A stretch of 64,000 bases of DNA from JADJNY01 sp046349615. GTDB taxonomy: Bacteria; Planctomycetota; UBA1135; GCA-002686595. Numbering within the stretch: position 1 is the stretch's first letter; every line of letters begins with the position of its first letter. Both the position numbers and the translations under genes were made by a program. Where the stretch lies: NCBI GenBank assembly GCA_046349615.1, contig JAXMBZ010000001.1, forward strand, positions 248,001 through 312,000. Direction: 5' to 3'. The notes beneath the pieces were generated by a model. It ran no database searches, was not told the DNA's origin, and saw only the letters and a list, made by a program, of their open reading frames with translations. Shown here piece by piece: positions 1 through 7,423 of this stretch.

Positions 1-895
1 GGTCGACCATCCCGAGCAGCGGGGTCCAGAGGAAGGCGCGCAGGTCGCCGCTCTCGTCGTCGGACGTGCCGACGATGAACAGGCCGTTCTCGTTGACTCC
101 GTAGGCCCCGGAGAAGGAGCCGCCGTCGAGGTGGCCGAGGCTCTGCGGCGTTCCGTTCACCCAGCGCGCCGCGTCGGCGCCGCTCGTGCCCGCGATGACG
201 GCGCCGTTCGCGCTGATCGCGTAGCCGGACGACCACTCGTCCGGGTTCACGGCGCCGAGGTCCTGCATCCCGTGCTGCGGCGTCCAACGGAACGCGTGCT
301 CGGCGCCGCCCGTGAGGTCCGCGAAGCCCGTGATGGTGTGACCGTTCGCGCTGACCGCGAGCCCGAACGAGTAGGAACCGCCGGGGAGCACGCCGAGGTC
401 GACCATTCCGGTGTTCGTCGTCCAGCGGTACGCGTGGATGCCGTTCGCCGAGTCGCTCGCGCCGACGACCACGGCGCCGTTGTTGCTCGCGCCGTACGCC
501 GACGCGCCGACCGTGCCGCCGGGGAGCATGCCGAGGTCGATCATCCCGGCGCCCTGCGTCCAGCGGAACGCGCCTTCGCGATCGGGCAGCAGCGACAAGC
601 CGACGATCGCCTTGCCGTCCGCGCTCATGCCGAAGACCCACGTGTCGGTCGCGCCCGGGAGCGTGCCGAGGTCCAGCAGCGGGCCGGAGTTCTTCTTGCG
701 AATGCCGCGGTTTCCGTTCACGCCCGAGCTGTTGCCGGCGACGACGTCGCCGTTCTTGCTGATCGCGATGCAGTCCGAGTACCCGTCGCCAGGCAACTGG
801 CCGAGGCTCGTGATCGTCTGCGCGTGCGAGCTCGGGACGAGCGCGACGACGGCGAGGAGGGAGGAAGCGAAGGTGAGGGGAGCGGCGATCTTCAT
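1..895 (-). CDS. HAF-repeat secreted protein (C-terminus off window)
   Basis: The gene reads leftward from an ATG at 893-895 and is cut by the window edge, so about 298 residues are visible with no stop. It begins with a Sec signal peptide (KIAAPLTFASSLLAVVALV) and a likely cleavage after SHA at residue 25. The rest is a tandem array of units of roughly 45 residues, each with a DLGxLPGG-like core, then an ISANGAVIAG-like strand, then AFRWT. That pattern is the HAF family of extracellular repeats, which probably folds as a beta-propeller. The function of HAF proteins is unknown; a surface or secreted binding role is inferred. The ECF sigma gene at 1080 is divergent, so the 184-bp gap likely holds promoters for both. 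Confidence 0.85.
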   Translation of the reverse strand, partial: MKIAAPLTFASSLLAVVALVPSSHAQTITSLGQLPGDGYSDCIAISKNGDVVAGNSSGVNGNRGIRKKNSGPLLDLGTLPGATDTWVFGMSADGKAIVGLSLLPDREGAFRWTQGAGMIDLGMLPGGTVGASAYGASNNGAVVVGASDSANGIHAYRWTTNTGMVDLGVLPGGSYSFGLAVSANGHTITGFADLTGGAEHAFRWTPQHGMQDLGAVNPDEWSSGYAISANGAVIAGTSGADAARWVNGTPQSLGHLDGGSFSGAYGVNENGLFIVGTSDDESGDLRAFLWTPLLGMVD

Positions 896-1079
896 GGAGG
901 AACTCGAGGAGGTTCTCGGGGTGGAGTCGGGTGAATGCCGCGCGGCCTCCCCCGAGCCGTTGCTCGGGAGCGCGGGCTGCGCGTCGCTCCTTCCTCCCGG
1001 GGCTCGCCGTTTTTCCTCGCGAGTTCTCGCCGAAAACACGCCCTTGCCGCGCGATGGGCCGTCCGCGCATGATCCCGGC

Positions 1080-1763
1080 ATGGGAGCGGAGCGAGGCGGC
1101 GATACCTGCTGGAGCTTGATCCAACGCGCCGCGGACGGCGACGCGACGGCGCGCTCTTCCTTCGGTCGCAGCTACCTCCCGCTCGTCCGTGCGTTCCTCG
1201 TGCAGCGTTGGCGCGGCACGCCGCTCGTCCACGAAGTCGACGACGCCGTGCAGGAGGCCTTCGTCGACTGCTTCCGGCCGGGAGGACCGCTCACGCGCGC
1301 CGAGGCCGCGTCCGGAGACTTCCGCGGCTTCCTCTTCGGCGTCGTGCGGCACGTCGCGCTGCGTTTCGAGGAGCGCGGTCGAGCGGCGCACGCGCGCGCT
1401 TCGCTCGAGCTCCCCGAGGACCTCGCCGACGACGCGATCGGCGTGTCGCGCGTCTTCGATCGACAGTGGGCGCTCACGTTGATGCGCGAAGCGGCCGCGG
1501 AGATGAGTCGCGAAGCGAGCGACGACGCCGCGCGCCTTCGGGTGGAGCTCCTCCGTCTGCGGTTCGGCTCCGACGTGCCGGTGCGCGAGATCGCGGAGCG
1601 ATGGGGGATGGACGCGGACGCCGTGCACCGCGCCTACGCCCGCGCCCGCGACGAGTTCCGCGCGTGCCTGCGCCGCGTCGTCGCGTTCCACTCGGTGCGC
1701 ACCGAGGCCGAGCTCGACGACGAATGCCGCCGGCTCCTGGCGCTCCTCTCCCCGGACGCGTGA
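1080..1763 (+). CDS. ECF-type RNA polymerase sigma factor
   Basis: A 227-residue sigma-70 family regulator. I chose the ATG at 1080 because the protein from there matches the start of region 2; longer in-phase versions run back through the neighbouring HAF gene on the other strand. Region 2 spans roughly residues 20-95 (VDDAVQEAFVDCFRPGG, FRGFLFGVVRHVALR) and region 4 about residues 140-205, with the helix-turn-helix VREIAERWGMDADAVHRAY. No anti-sigma factor is adjacent. Instead a large Ser/Thr kinase begins 61 bp downstream on the same strand. Planctomycetes are known to pair ECF factors with Ser/Thr kinases (the ECF-STK groups), so phosphorylation or kinase-linked control is the inferred regulation. 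Its target promoters cannot be read from this window. Confidence 0.88.
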   Translation: MGAERGGDTCWSLIQRAADGDATARSSFGRSYLPLVRAFLVQRWRGTPLVHEVDDAVQEAFVDCFRPGGPLTRAEAASGDFRGFLFGVVRHVALRFEERGRAAHARASLELPEDLADDAIGVSRVFDRQWALTLMREAAAEMSREASDDAARLRVELLRLRFGSDVPVREIAERWGMDADAVHRAYARARDEFRACLRRVVAFHSVRTEAELDDECRRLLALLSPDA

Positions 1764-1824
1764 GCCCCGCCCGAAAAATGCCGGGAAGTCGCGAGGGAAA
1801 CCGGCCTCGGGCTGGAGGAAGGAC

Positions 1825-4668
1825 GTGGAAACCGTGAGCACCGACGCATCCAAGCCCGACGACCTCGATGCCGCGTTGCGCGCGGCTTTCGGGGCCGAGT
1901 CCTCGCCCGCGCAGCCGAGCATCCTGCGCATCCTGCAGCAGCGCACCGGGTCGCGGCTCGACCTCGAGCTCCCCGAGATCGGTGGGGACACGCACCCGCT
2001 CGTCCGCATCGACGACGAGGCGAAGGCGCTGCGCGATCCCGCGGGGCGCTACCAGCTGCTCGGCGAGCTCGCGCGGGGCGGTGTCGGCGTCGTGTACAAG
2101 GGCCGCGACCAGGACCTCGGCCGCGACGTCGCGATGAAAGTGCTGCGCGCGGAGTACGCGAACCACCCCGACATCCTGGAGCGCTTCGTCGAGGAGGCGC
2201 AGATCGGCGGCCAGCTCCAGCACCCGGGCATCGTGCCCGTGTACGAGATCGGCCTGCAGCGCGGCGAGCGGCCGTACTTCGCGATGAAGCTCGTCAAGGG
2301 CGAGACGCTTGCGGTGCACCTCGGCCGTCGCGCGAGCCCCGACGAGGACCGCCATCGCTTCCTCGGCATCTTCGAGCAGATCTGTCAGACGATCGGCTAC
2401 GCGCACGCGCGCCACGTCGTGCACCGCGACCTGAAGCCCGCGAACGTGATGCTCGGCGGCTTCGGCGAGGTCCAGGTCGTCGACTGGGGTTTCGCGAAGG
2501 TGCTGCAGAAAGGCGAGGTGAAGCGCCCCGATCCCGCGCGCAAGGGCGGGAGCTTCAGCGTGATCACGACCACGCGCTCCGATCCGAGGCGCGGCTCGCA
2601 GTCGGTCGCGGGCTCGATGATGGGGACGCCCGCGTACATGCCGCCGGAGCAGGCGCTCGGCGACGTCGAGAGTCTCGACGAGCGCAGCGACGTGTTCGGG
2701 CTCGGCGCGATCCTCTGCGAGATCCTCACCGGCGGTCCGCCGTACCTGGAGCGCGACGGCGACCTCATCACGCAAGCGACGCGCGCGAACATGCAGGGCG
2801 TGCACGCGCGGCTCGACCAGTGCGGCGCCGACGCGGTGATGATCGCGCTCTGCAAGCAGTGCCTCGCTCCCGCGCGCGCCGCGCGCCCGGCGTCGGGCAA
2901 GGAGGTCGCGGACGCCGTCGCGAGCTACCTGTCCTCCGTCGAGGAGCGCGCCCACGCGGCGCAGATCCGCGCCGCCGAAGCGCGCGTCCGCGCGCGGGCG
3001 ACGCTCGCGCTCTCCGCAGCGGCGGTGCTCGTGCTCGCCCTGGCCGGCGGCGGGTACGCGCTCGTCACGGGAGCGGCGCGCGAGCGGCGCGAGCGCGCGG
3101 GCGCGCAGCTCTCCGCGGCCTTCACCGACGCGAGCGTGCGCCTCGGCGAGGCCCGCACGGCCGGTGCGACGGCGCTTTCCGCTTGGGACCGCGCGCACGA
3201 CGCTGCGCAACGGGCGGAGTCGCTCGCGACGGACCCCGACGTCGCGGAGGACGCGCGCTCGGCGGCGAACGCGTTGCGCGTCACCGTCGACGCGGAGCGC
3301 GAGCGCGTTCGCGCGGAGGCTGACCGCGTCGCGAAGGACGACGCGCTGCGCGCGCGGCTCGCCGAGCTCCGCACGACGCTGACGGAGTTCGCGCTGCGTG
3401 CTCAGATGAACACGCCGCCGGAGGAAGCGCGCGCGGCGATCGCGCGGCGCTACGACGAACTCTACTCCAGGGCATTCGAGGACTACCTCGGCGGACGCAG
3501 GCTCGATTCGATGACCGTGCAGGCCGCCGCGGCGGAGCTCTCCGGGCCGATGGCGGTCGACGTCGCCGCCGCGCTCGACGACTGGTCGACGTGGCCGAGC
3601 CAGCACGAGCCCGGGCGTGGTGACGAGGCGGATCCCGACTTGGGGCGCCTGCGCGGGCTCGCGATGGCGCTCGACCCCGATCCGTGGCGCAACCGGCTGC
3701 GCGCGCTGATGACGGGTCGGAGGCCGAACCTCGCGGCGGTGCAAGCGCTGCGAGAGGAGGGCCAGCTCCGCGATCTGCCGCCGGTCAGCCTCGTGCTGCT
3801 CGCGCGCGCGTTCAGCGGGGCCGGAGCACAGCGCTCGGCGCTCGACGTGCTCGAGTTCGCGACCGAGCGTCATCCCTCCGACTTCGACATCACGTTCGAT
3901 CTGGGGACGGTCCTGCTCGGACTCGGGGAGATCCCGCGCGCCGAGGGCGCGTTCCGTGCCGCGCGCGCGCTCCGCCCGACCTCGTCCTTCGTGCACACGA
4001 ACCTCGGCGTCACGCTGCGCGAGCAAGGCCGCCTCGAGCAGGCCGCGGCGTGCTACCGGACGGCGATCGAGCTCGACCCGAACAACGCGCCGGCGCGCAT
4101 GAACCTCGGGCTCGTCATGGCCGACCTCGGGCGGCGCGAAGAGGCGCTCGGGCTCTACCGCGAGTCGCTCGCGCTCGATCCGCAGTACTGGCTCGCCTTC
4201 AACAACACCGGGCTCGTGCTGCTCGACCTCGCGCGCACCGACGAGGCGGTCGAGGCGTTCCAGAAGGCGCTCGAGATCGAACCGAACGTCCCGATGGTGC
4301 ATCACAACCTCGGCGACGCGTACGCGCAGTCGGGGCGCCCCGAGCTCGCGATCCCCTGCTACAAGCGCTCGCTCGCGCTCGCTCCACGGGACGTCGACAC
4401 GCACAACAACCTCGCGCTCGCGCTACAGCAGTCGGGCGACGACGCGGGCGCGATCGAGAGCTTCGAGGCCGCGCTCGCGCTCGATCCGGAGAACGCGCCC
4501 GCGCACTACAACCTGGGCAACCTGCTCGTGAGCCTCGGAGAGCGGAACGAAGGGCTCGACCACCTGCGGCGCGCGGTGGCGTCCTGGGGGAAGGGCGCGG
4601 ACGACTACTCGCGGCATTGGCACGGGCGCGCGGCGGAGAAGCTGCGCCTGGCCGAGGAAGGGAAGTAG
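1825..4668 (+). CDS. Membrane Ser/Thr protein kinase with C-terminal TPR array
   Basis: A 947-residue PknB-type kinase. The GTG at 1825 is preceded by GGAGGAAGG at good spacing. Kinase landmarks: glycine loop LARGGVGVVYKG, the VAIK-type lysine K105 (VAMKVL), HRDLKPANVM with catalytic D202, and the metal-binding triplet as DWG (D220-W221-G222) instead of the usual DFG. One hydrophobic helix (about 392-416, ALSAAAVLVLALAGGGYAL) follows, then an Arg/Ala-rich probable coiled coil, then at least six TPR units between about 665 and 925 (for example FVHTNLGVTLREQGRLEQAA). The topology implies a cytosolic kinase and an outer TPR protein-interaction domain. It sits just downstream of the ECF sigma gene and probably shares its transcript. 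The DWG triplet keeps the metal-binding Asp, so activity is likely. Confidence 0.92.
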   Translation: METVSTDASKPDDLDAALRAAFGAESSPAQPSILRILQQRTGSRLDLELPEIGGDTHPLVRIDDEAKALRDPAGRYQLLGELARGGVGVVYKGRDQDLGRDVAMKVLRAEYANHPDILERFVEEAQIGGQLQHPGIVPVYEIGLQRGERPYFAMKLVKGETLAVHLGRRASPDEDRHRFLGIFEQICQTIGYAHARHVVHRDLKPANVMLGGFGEVQVVDWGFAKVLQKGEVKRPDPARKGGSFSVITTTRSDPRRGSQSVAGSMMGTPAYMPPEQALGDVESLDERSDVFGLGAILCEILTGGPPYLERDGDLITQATRANMQGVHARLDQCGADAVMIALCKQCLAPARAARPASGKEVADAVASYLSSVEERAHAAQIRAAEARVRARATLALSAAAVLVLALAGGGYALVTGAARERRERAGAQLSAAFTDASVRLGEARTAGATALSAWDRAHDAAQRAESLATDPDVAEDARSAANALRVTVDAERERVRAEADRVAKDDALRARLAELRTTLTEFALRAQMNTPPEEARAAIARRYDELYSRAFEDYLGGRRLDSMTVQAAAAELSGPMAVDVAAALDDWSTWPSQHEPGRGDEADPDLGRLRGLAMALDPDPWRNRLRALMTGRRPNLAAVQALREEGQLRDLPPVSLVLLARAFSGAGAQRSALDVLEFATERHPSDFDITFDLGTVLLGLGEIPRAEGAFRAARALRPTSSFVHTNLGVTLREQGRLEQAAACYRTAIELDPNNAPARMNLGLVMADLGRREEALGLYRESLALDPQYWLAFNNTGLVLLDLARTDEAVEAFQKALEIEPNVPMVHHNLGDAYAQSGRPELAIPCYKRSLALAPRDVDTHNNLALALQQSGDDAGAIESFEAALALDPENAPAHYNLGNLLVSLGERNEGLDHLRRAVASWGKGADDYSRHWHGRAAEKLRLAEEGK

Positions 4669-4785
4669 CGCGCATCGGGGCCGTTCGAGCCCTCGAAACG
4701 CGGCCGCCCACCCGCGGATTCGCGCGCTCGGGGTAGAGTGACTGGAGCCTCGCTTTCCAACACGCGCGCTCCACATCCTCTCTCC

Positions 4786-5856
4786 ATGACCACGATTCGA
4801 ACCCTCTCGGTCCTCCTCCTGCTCCCGTTCCTCGCAACTCCGGCCGTCGCCGGGACGATCACGCTGGCCGCCGCGCAGGACGGCACGCTGTACTCCCAGA
4901 GCGGCAACATCGCGAACGGCGCGGGCGACTACATCTTCGCCGGCACGACGGCCCAGAGCGCGAAGCGCCGCGCGCTCCTGCGCTTCGACGTCGCGAGCGC
5001 GATCCCGGCCGGATCGACGATCGTGAGCGCGGCGCTCGTCCTCAACATGTCGCAGTCCGCGATCGGGCCCGTCGACGTGAAGCTGCACCGCGTCCTCGCG
5101 AGTTGGGGCGAGGGCGCCTCGAACGCGACCGGCCAGGAAGGCACCGGAACGACGGCTCAGGCCGGCGACGCGACGTGGACGATGCGCTTCTTCCCGTCGA
5201 CGCCGTGGACGACGGCGGGCGGCGACTTCGTCGCGACGCCGAGCGCGATCCACACCGTCGACTTCGGACCCAACGACACGTGGAGTTCGCTCACGACCGC
5301 CGACGACGTGCAGGGGTGGCTCAATGACCCGACGTCGAACTTCGGTTGGATCCTGATCGGCCCGGAGACCGGCGGCGCCAGCGCGAAGCGCTTCGACTCG
5401 CGCACGAACCCGATCCCCGCGAACCGTCCGCAGCTCGTGATCGACTTCACGCCGCCGCTCACGCCGGCGAACTACTGCACCGCGACGGCGAACTCGACCG
5501 GGCTCCCCGGGCGCCTCGACGCGCTCAACGCGCCGAGCCTCGCGAACGGCGCGCTGCAGCTCGCGGCGTCGAACTTGCCGCCGAACACGAGCTGCGCGTT
5601 CTTCTTCGGCACGGCGCGCACCGAGACGCCGCTCGGCAACGGGAACCTGTGCGTCACGGGCAGCTTGTTCCGCTTCGGCACGACGCAGGCGAGCCCGGGC
5701 GGCGTCGCGACGCGCAGCCTCTCCTACGGCACGGTGCCGGGGAACGCGATCAACCCGTTCTCGACGTGGTGCTTCCAGGCGCAGTACCGCAACATCGCCG
5801 GGGGCGGCGCGGGCTTCAACCAGACGGACGGGCTCGCGGTGACGTTCCTGCCCTGA
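4786..5856 (+). CDS. Secreted DNRLRE-type protein with planctomycete C-terminal module
   Basis: 356 residues from the ATG at 4786; the upstream in-phase GTG at 4738 would put 16 residues before the signal peptide, so I prefer 4786. The signal peptide is MTTIRTLSVLLLLPFLATPAVAG. Residues about 25-215 resemble DNRLRE (disaggregatase-related) beta-sandwich domains of surface proteins: AAQDGTLYSQSG, RRALLRFDVASAIPAGSTI, a GDATWTMRFF segment, VQGWLNDPTSNFGWIL and RPQLVIDF. The last 120 residues form a separate module starting NYCTATANSTGLPGRLD with four cysteines, a unit I have seen at the C-termini of planctomycete secreted proteins and which may be a carbohydrate- or envelope-binding domain. Function is otherwise unknown. 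A strong hairpin follows the stop. Confidence 0.85.
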   Translation: MTTIRTLSVLLLLPFLATPAVAGTITLAAAQDGTLYSQSGNIANGAGDYIFAGTTAQSAKRRALLRFDVASAIPAGSTIVSAALVLNMSQSAIGPVDVKLHRVLASWGEGASNATGQEGTGTTAQAGDATWTMRFFPSTPWTTAGGDFVATPSAIHTVDFGPNDTWSSLTTADDVQGWLNDPTSNFGWILIGPETGGASAKRFDSRTNPIPANRPQLVIDFTPPLTPANYCTATANSTGLPGRLDALNAPSLANGALQLAASNLPPNTSCAFFFGTARTETPLGNGNLCVTGSLFRFGTTQASPGGVATRSLSYGTVPGNAINPFSTWCFQAQYRNIAGGGAGFNQTDGLAVTFLP

Positions 5857-5895
5857 CGCGCGCGAGCGCGAACGGTTCCAGGCGTTCGAGCACGA

Positions 5896-5920
5896 GCGGA
5901 TCGGCCCACGGCCGATCCGC
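5896..5920. terminator. Hairpin terminator candidate
   Basis: A perfect 11-bp inverted repeat (GCGGATCGGCC, loop CAC, GGCCGATCCGC) begins 39 bp after the DNRLRE gene stop and is followed by a short, weak T-containing stretch (CTCATTTCG). It lies before the next gene start at 5961, so it probably ends the upstream transcript. Confidence 0.6.
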
Positions 5921-5960
5921 GCTCATTTCGGGCCTGATCACGCGGCTAGAGTAGGCGCCC

Positions 5961-7325
5961 ATGACGTCCCTCCTCGCGCTCCTCGTCGCGCTCGCGCCGC
6001 AAACCAGCGCGCCGCGCGTCCATTCGATCTCCGACCTGAGCCAGGAGTTCACCTTCTACATGGACGGGCGTTTCCACGCTCAGTACCTGAAGGACGTCGG
6101 TCGCGACGAGCGCAACTGGGGGAGCCTTGCCCGGCTCGACCTCTCGAACGCGAACCTGCTCGTGCTCGAGGGCGGCGATCCGCACGTGCCGTACTCGAAG
6201 GCGTCGGTGGAGCACGTCTTGGCGTTCGCGAAGGACGGCGGGACGGTGCTCTTGATGGCGGACGGCGGCGAGCCGATGCCGCCGGGTTCCGTGCTCGCCG
6301 AAGCGTTCGGCGCGAAGCTCACGACGACGAAGGCCGTGAAGCCGCTCGCGCTCGCCGGCGCGACTGCGAAGGTCGAGTTCCGCACCGGGTGCGTGCTCGA
6401 GCTCGGGCCCGAGTGGAGCGTCGTGGTGGAGGACGCGCAGAAGAAGCCCGTCCTCGCGCGCCGCGCGCTCGAGAAAGGCACCGTGCTGCTCGGCAGTCGC
6501 GGCCTCTTCGGACACCAGCCCGACGCGAAGGACCCGATCAACGCCGCGTGGGTGACGCCGCTCCTCGTAGAGACCGCGACGAAGAAGCCGATCGATCCGC
6601 AGAAGCCGCTCGAGGGTGCCTTCGCGGAGCACGCGCGCGAGGTCGGGCCGCTGACGCTCGAGTTCACGGACGGCACGCAGCGCTTCGCGGACGCGATCGC
6701 GGGCGAGTATGCGTTGGTGCGGCCGCACCTGGTCGCGCTCACCGGCGTCGAGCCGTCGGAGGGCATGATCAAGCACCTCCTGATCCTCCCGACGGGCGGC
6801 GGCGGGTTCAGCAGCGGCGAGCGCATCGCGATCGCGGCGTGGTGGGGCGGGTATCCCGAGCATCGCTACCCGATGGTCGAGCTCATCTCGCACGAGGCGG
6901 GACACTCGTGGGTGCTGCCGCAGCCGGAGCCGTTGTGGAACGAGCCGATCGCGACGTACCTCGGCATCCGCGTCGGGATGCGCTTGGAGATGAAGGAAGC
7001 GAAGGAGACGCTCGAGCGTCAGCTCGCCGCGGGCCGCAAGCACGATCCCGACTACACGAAGCTCGACCCGCTCGCGGAGGACGCGCCGCGCGACCTCGTG
7101 TGGGGCAAGTCGTACTTCGTGTTCGAGGAGCTCGAGCGCCAGTTCGGCCCCGGCGCACTCGCGAAGTACTTCACGACGAAGCGCAAGCTCGTCGCGAAGG
7201 AGCGCAAGGGGTACACGATGGACGACTGCGTCGCGGTGTGGAGTCGTGCGGTCGGCAAGGACCTCTTCCCGTGGTTCCGCTCGCTCGCGTTCCACGTCGA
7301 CGCGGAGAAGACGGAGCTCGACTGA
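5961..7325 (+). CDS. Exported gluzincin-type metallopeptidase (HEAGH)
   Basis: 454 residues starting with a short hydrophobic segment (MTSLLALLVALAPQTSAP) that probably directs export. Residues 40-190 look like a GATase- or ThuA-like Rossmann domain (LLVLEGGDP, VLAFAKDGGTVLLMADGG). The C-terminal half holds the zinc motif H311-E-A-G-H315 and, 13 residues later, NEPIA with E328 as the candidate third ligand, the arrangement seen in gluzincins; the helical region after it (FEELERQFGPGALAKYF) resembles M60-like or enhancin-type peptidases. The exact family cannot be fixed without a profile search. It is probably a periplasmic or secreted protease acting on glycoproteins or matrix protein, which is inference. 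It stands alone between the terminator hairpin and the kinase gene. Confidence 0.75.
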   Translation: MTSLLALLVALAPQTSAPRVHSISDLSQEFTFYMDGRFHAQYLKDVGRDERNWGSLARLDLSNANLLVLEGGDPHVPYSKASVEHVLAFAKDGGTVLLMADGGEPMPPGSVLAEAFGAKLTTTKAVKPLALAGATAKVEFRTGCVLELGPEWSVVVEDAQKKPVLARRALEKGTVLLGSRGLFGHQPDAKDPINAAWVTPLLVETATKKPIDPQKPLEGAFAEHAREVGPLTLEFTDGTQRFADAIAGEYALVRPHLVALTGVEPSEGMIKHLLILPTGGGGFSSGERIAIAAWWGGYPEHRYPMVELISHEAGHSWVLPQPEPLWNEPIATYLGIRVGMRLEMKEAKETLERQLAAGRKHDPDYTKLDPLAEDAPRDLVWGKSYFVFEELERQFGPGALAKYFTTKRKLVAKERKGYTMDDCVAVWSRAVGKDLFPWFRSLAFHVDAEKTELD

Positions 7326-7423
7326 ACCGACGCGTTCGTCGGCAGGAGCACCCCTCCGCGCGAAAAGAGGCCCGGTAGAGGGCTGATCGCGCGCGGGAGC
7401 TTCGGGTACTCTCCCCCGCTCGC

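Noticed and set aside
4790..4805. ATTCGAACC resembling a minus-strand tRNA T-loop
   Set aside because: The flanking bases do not form a T stem and no cloverleaf fits; it is inside the signal-peptide codons of the DNRLRE gene.
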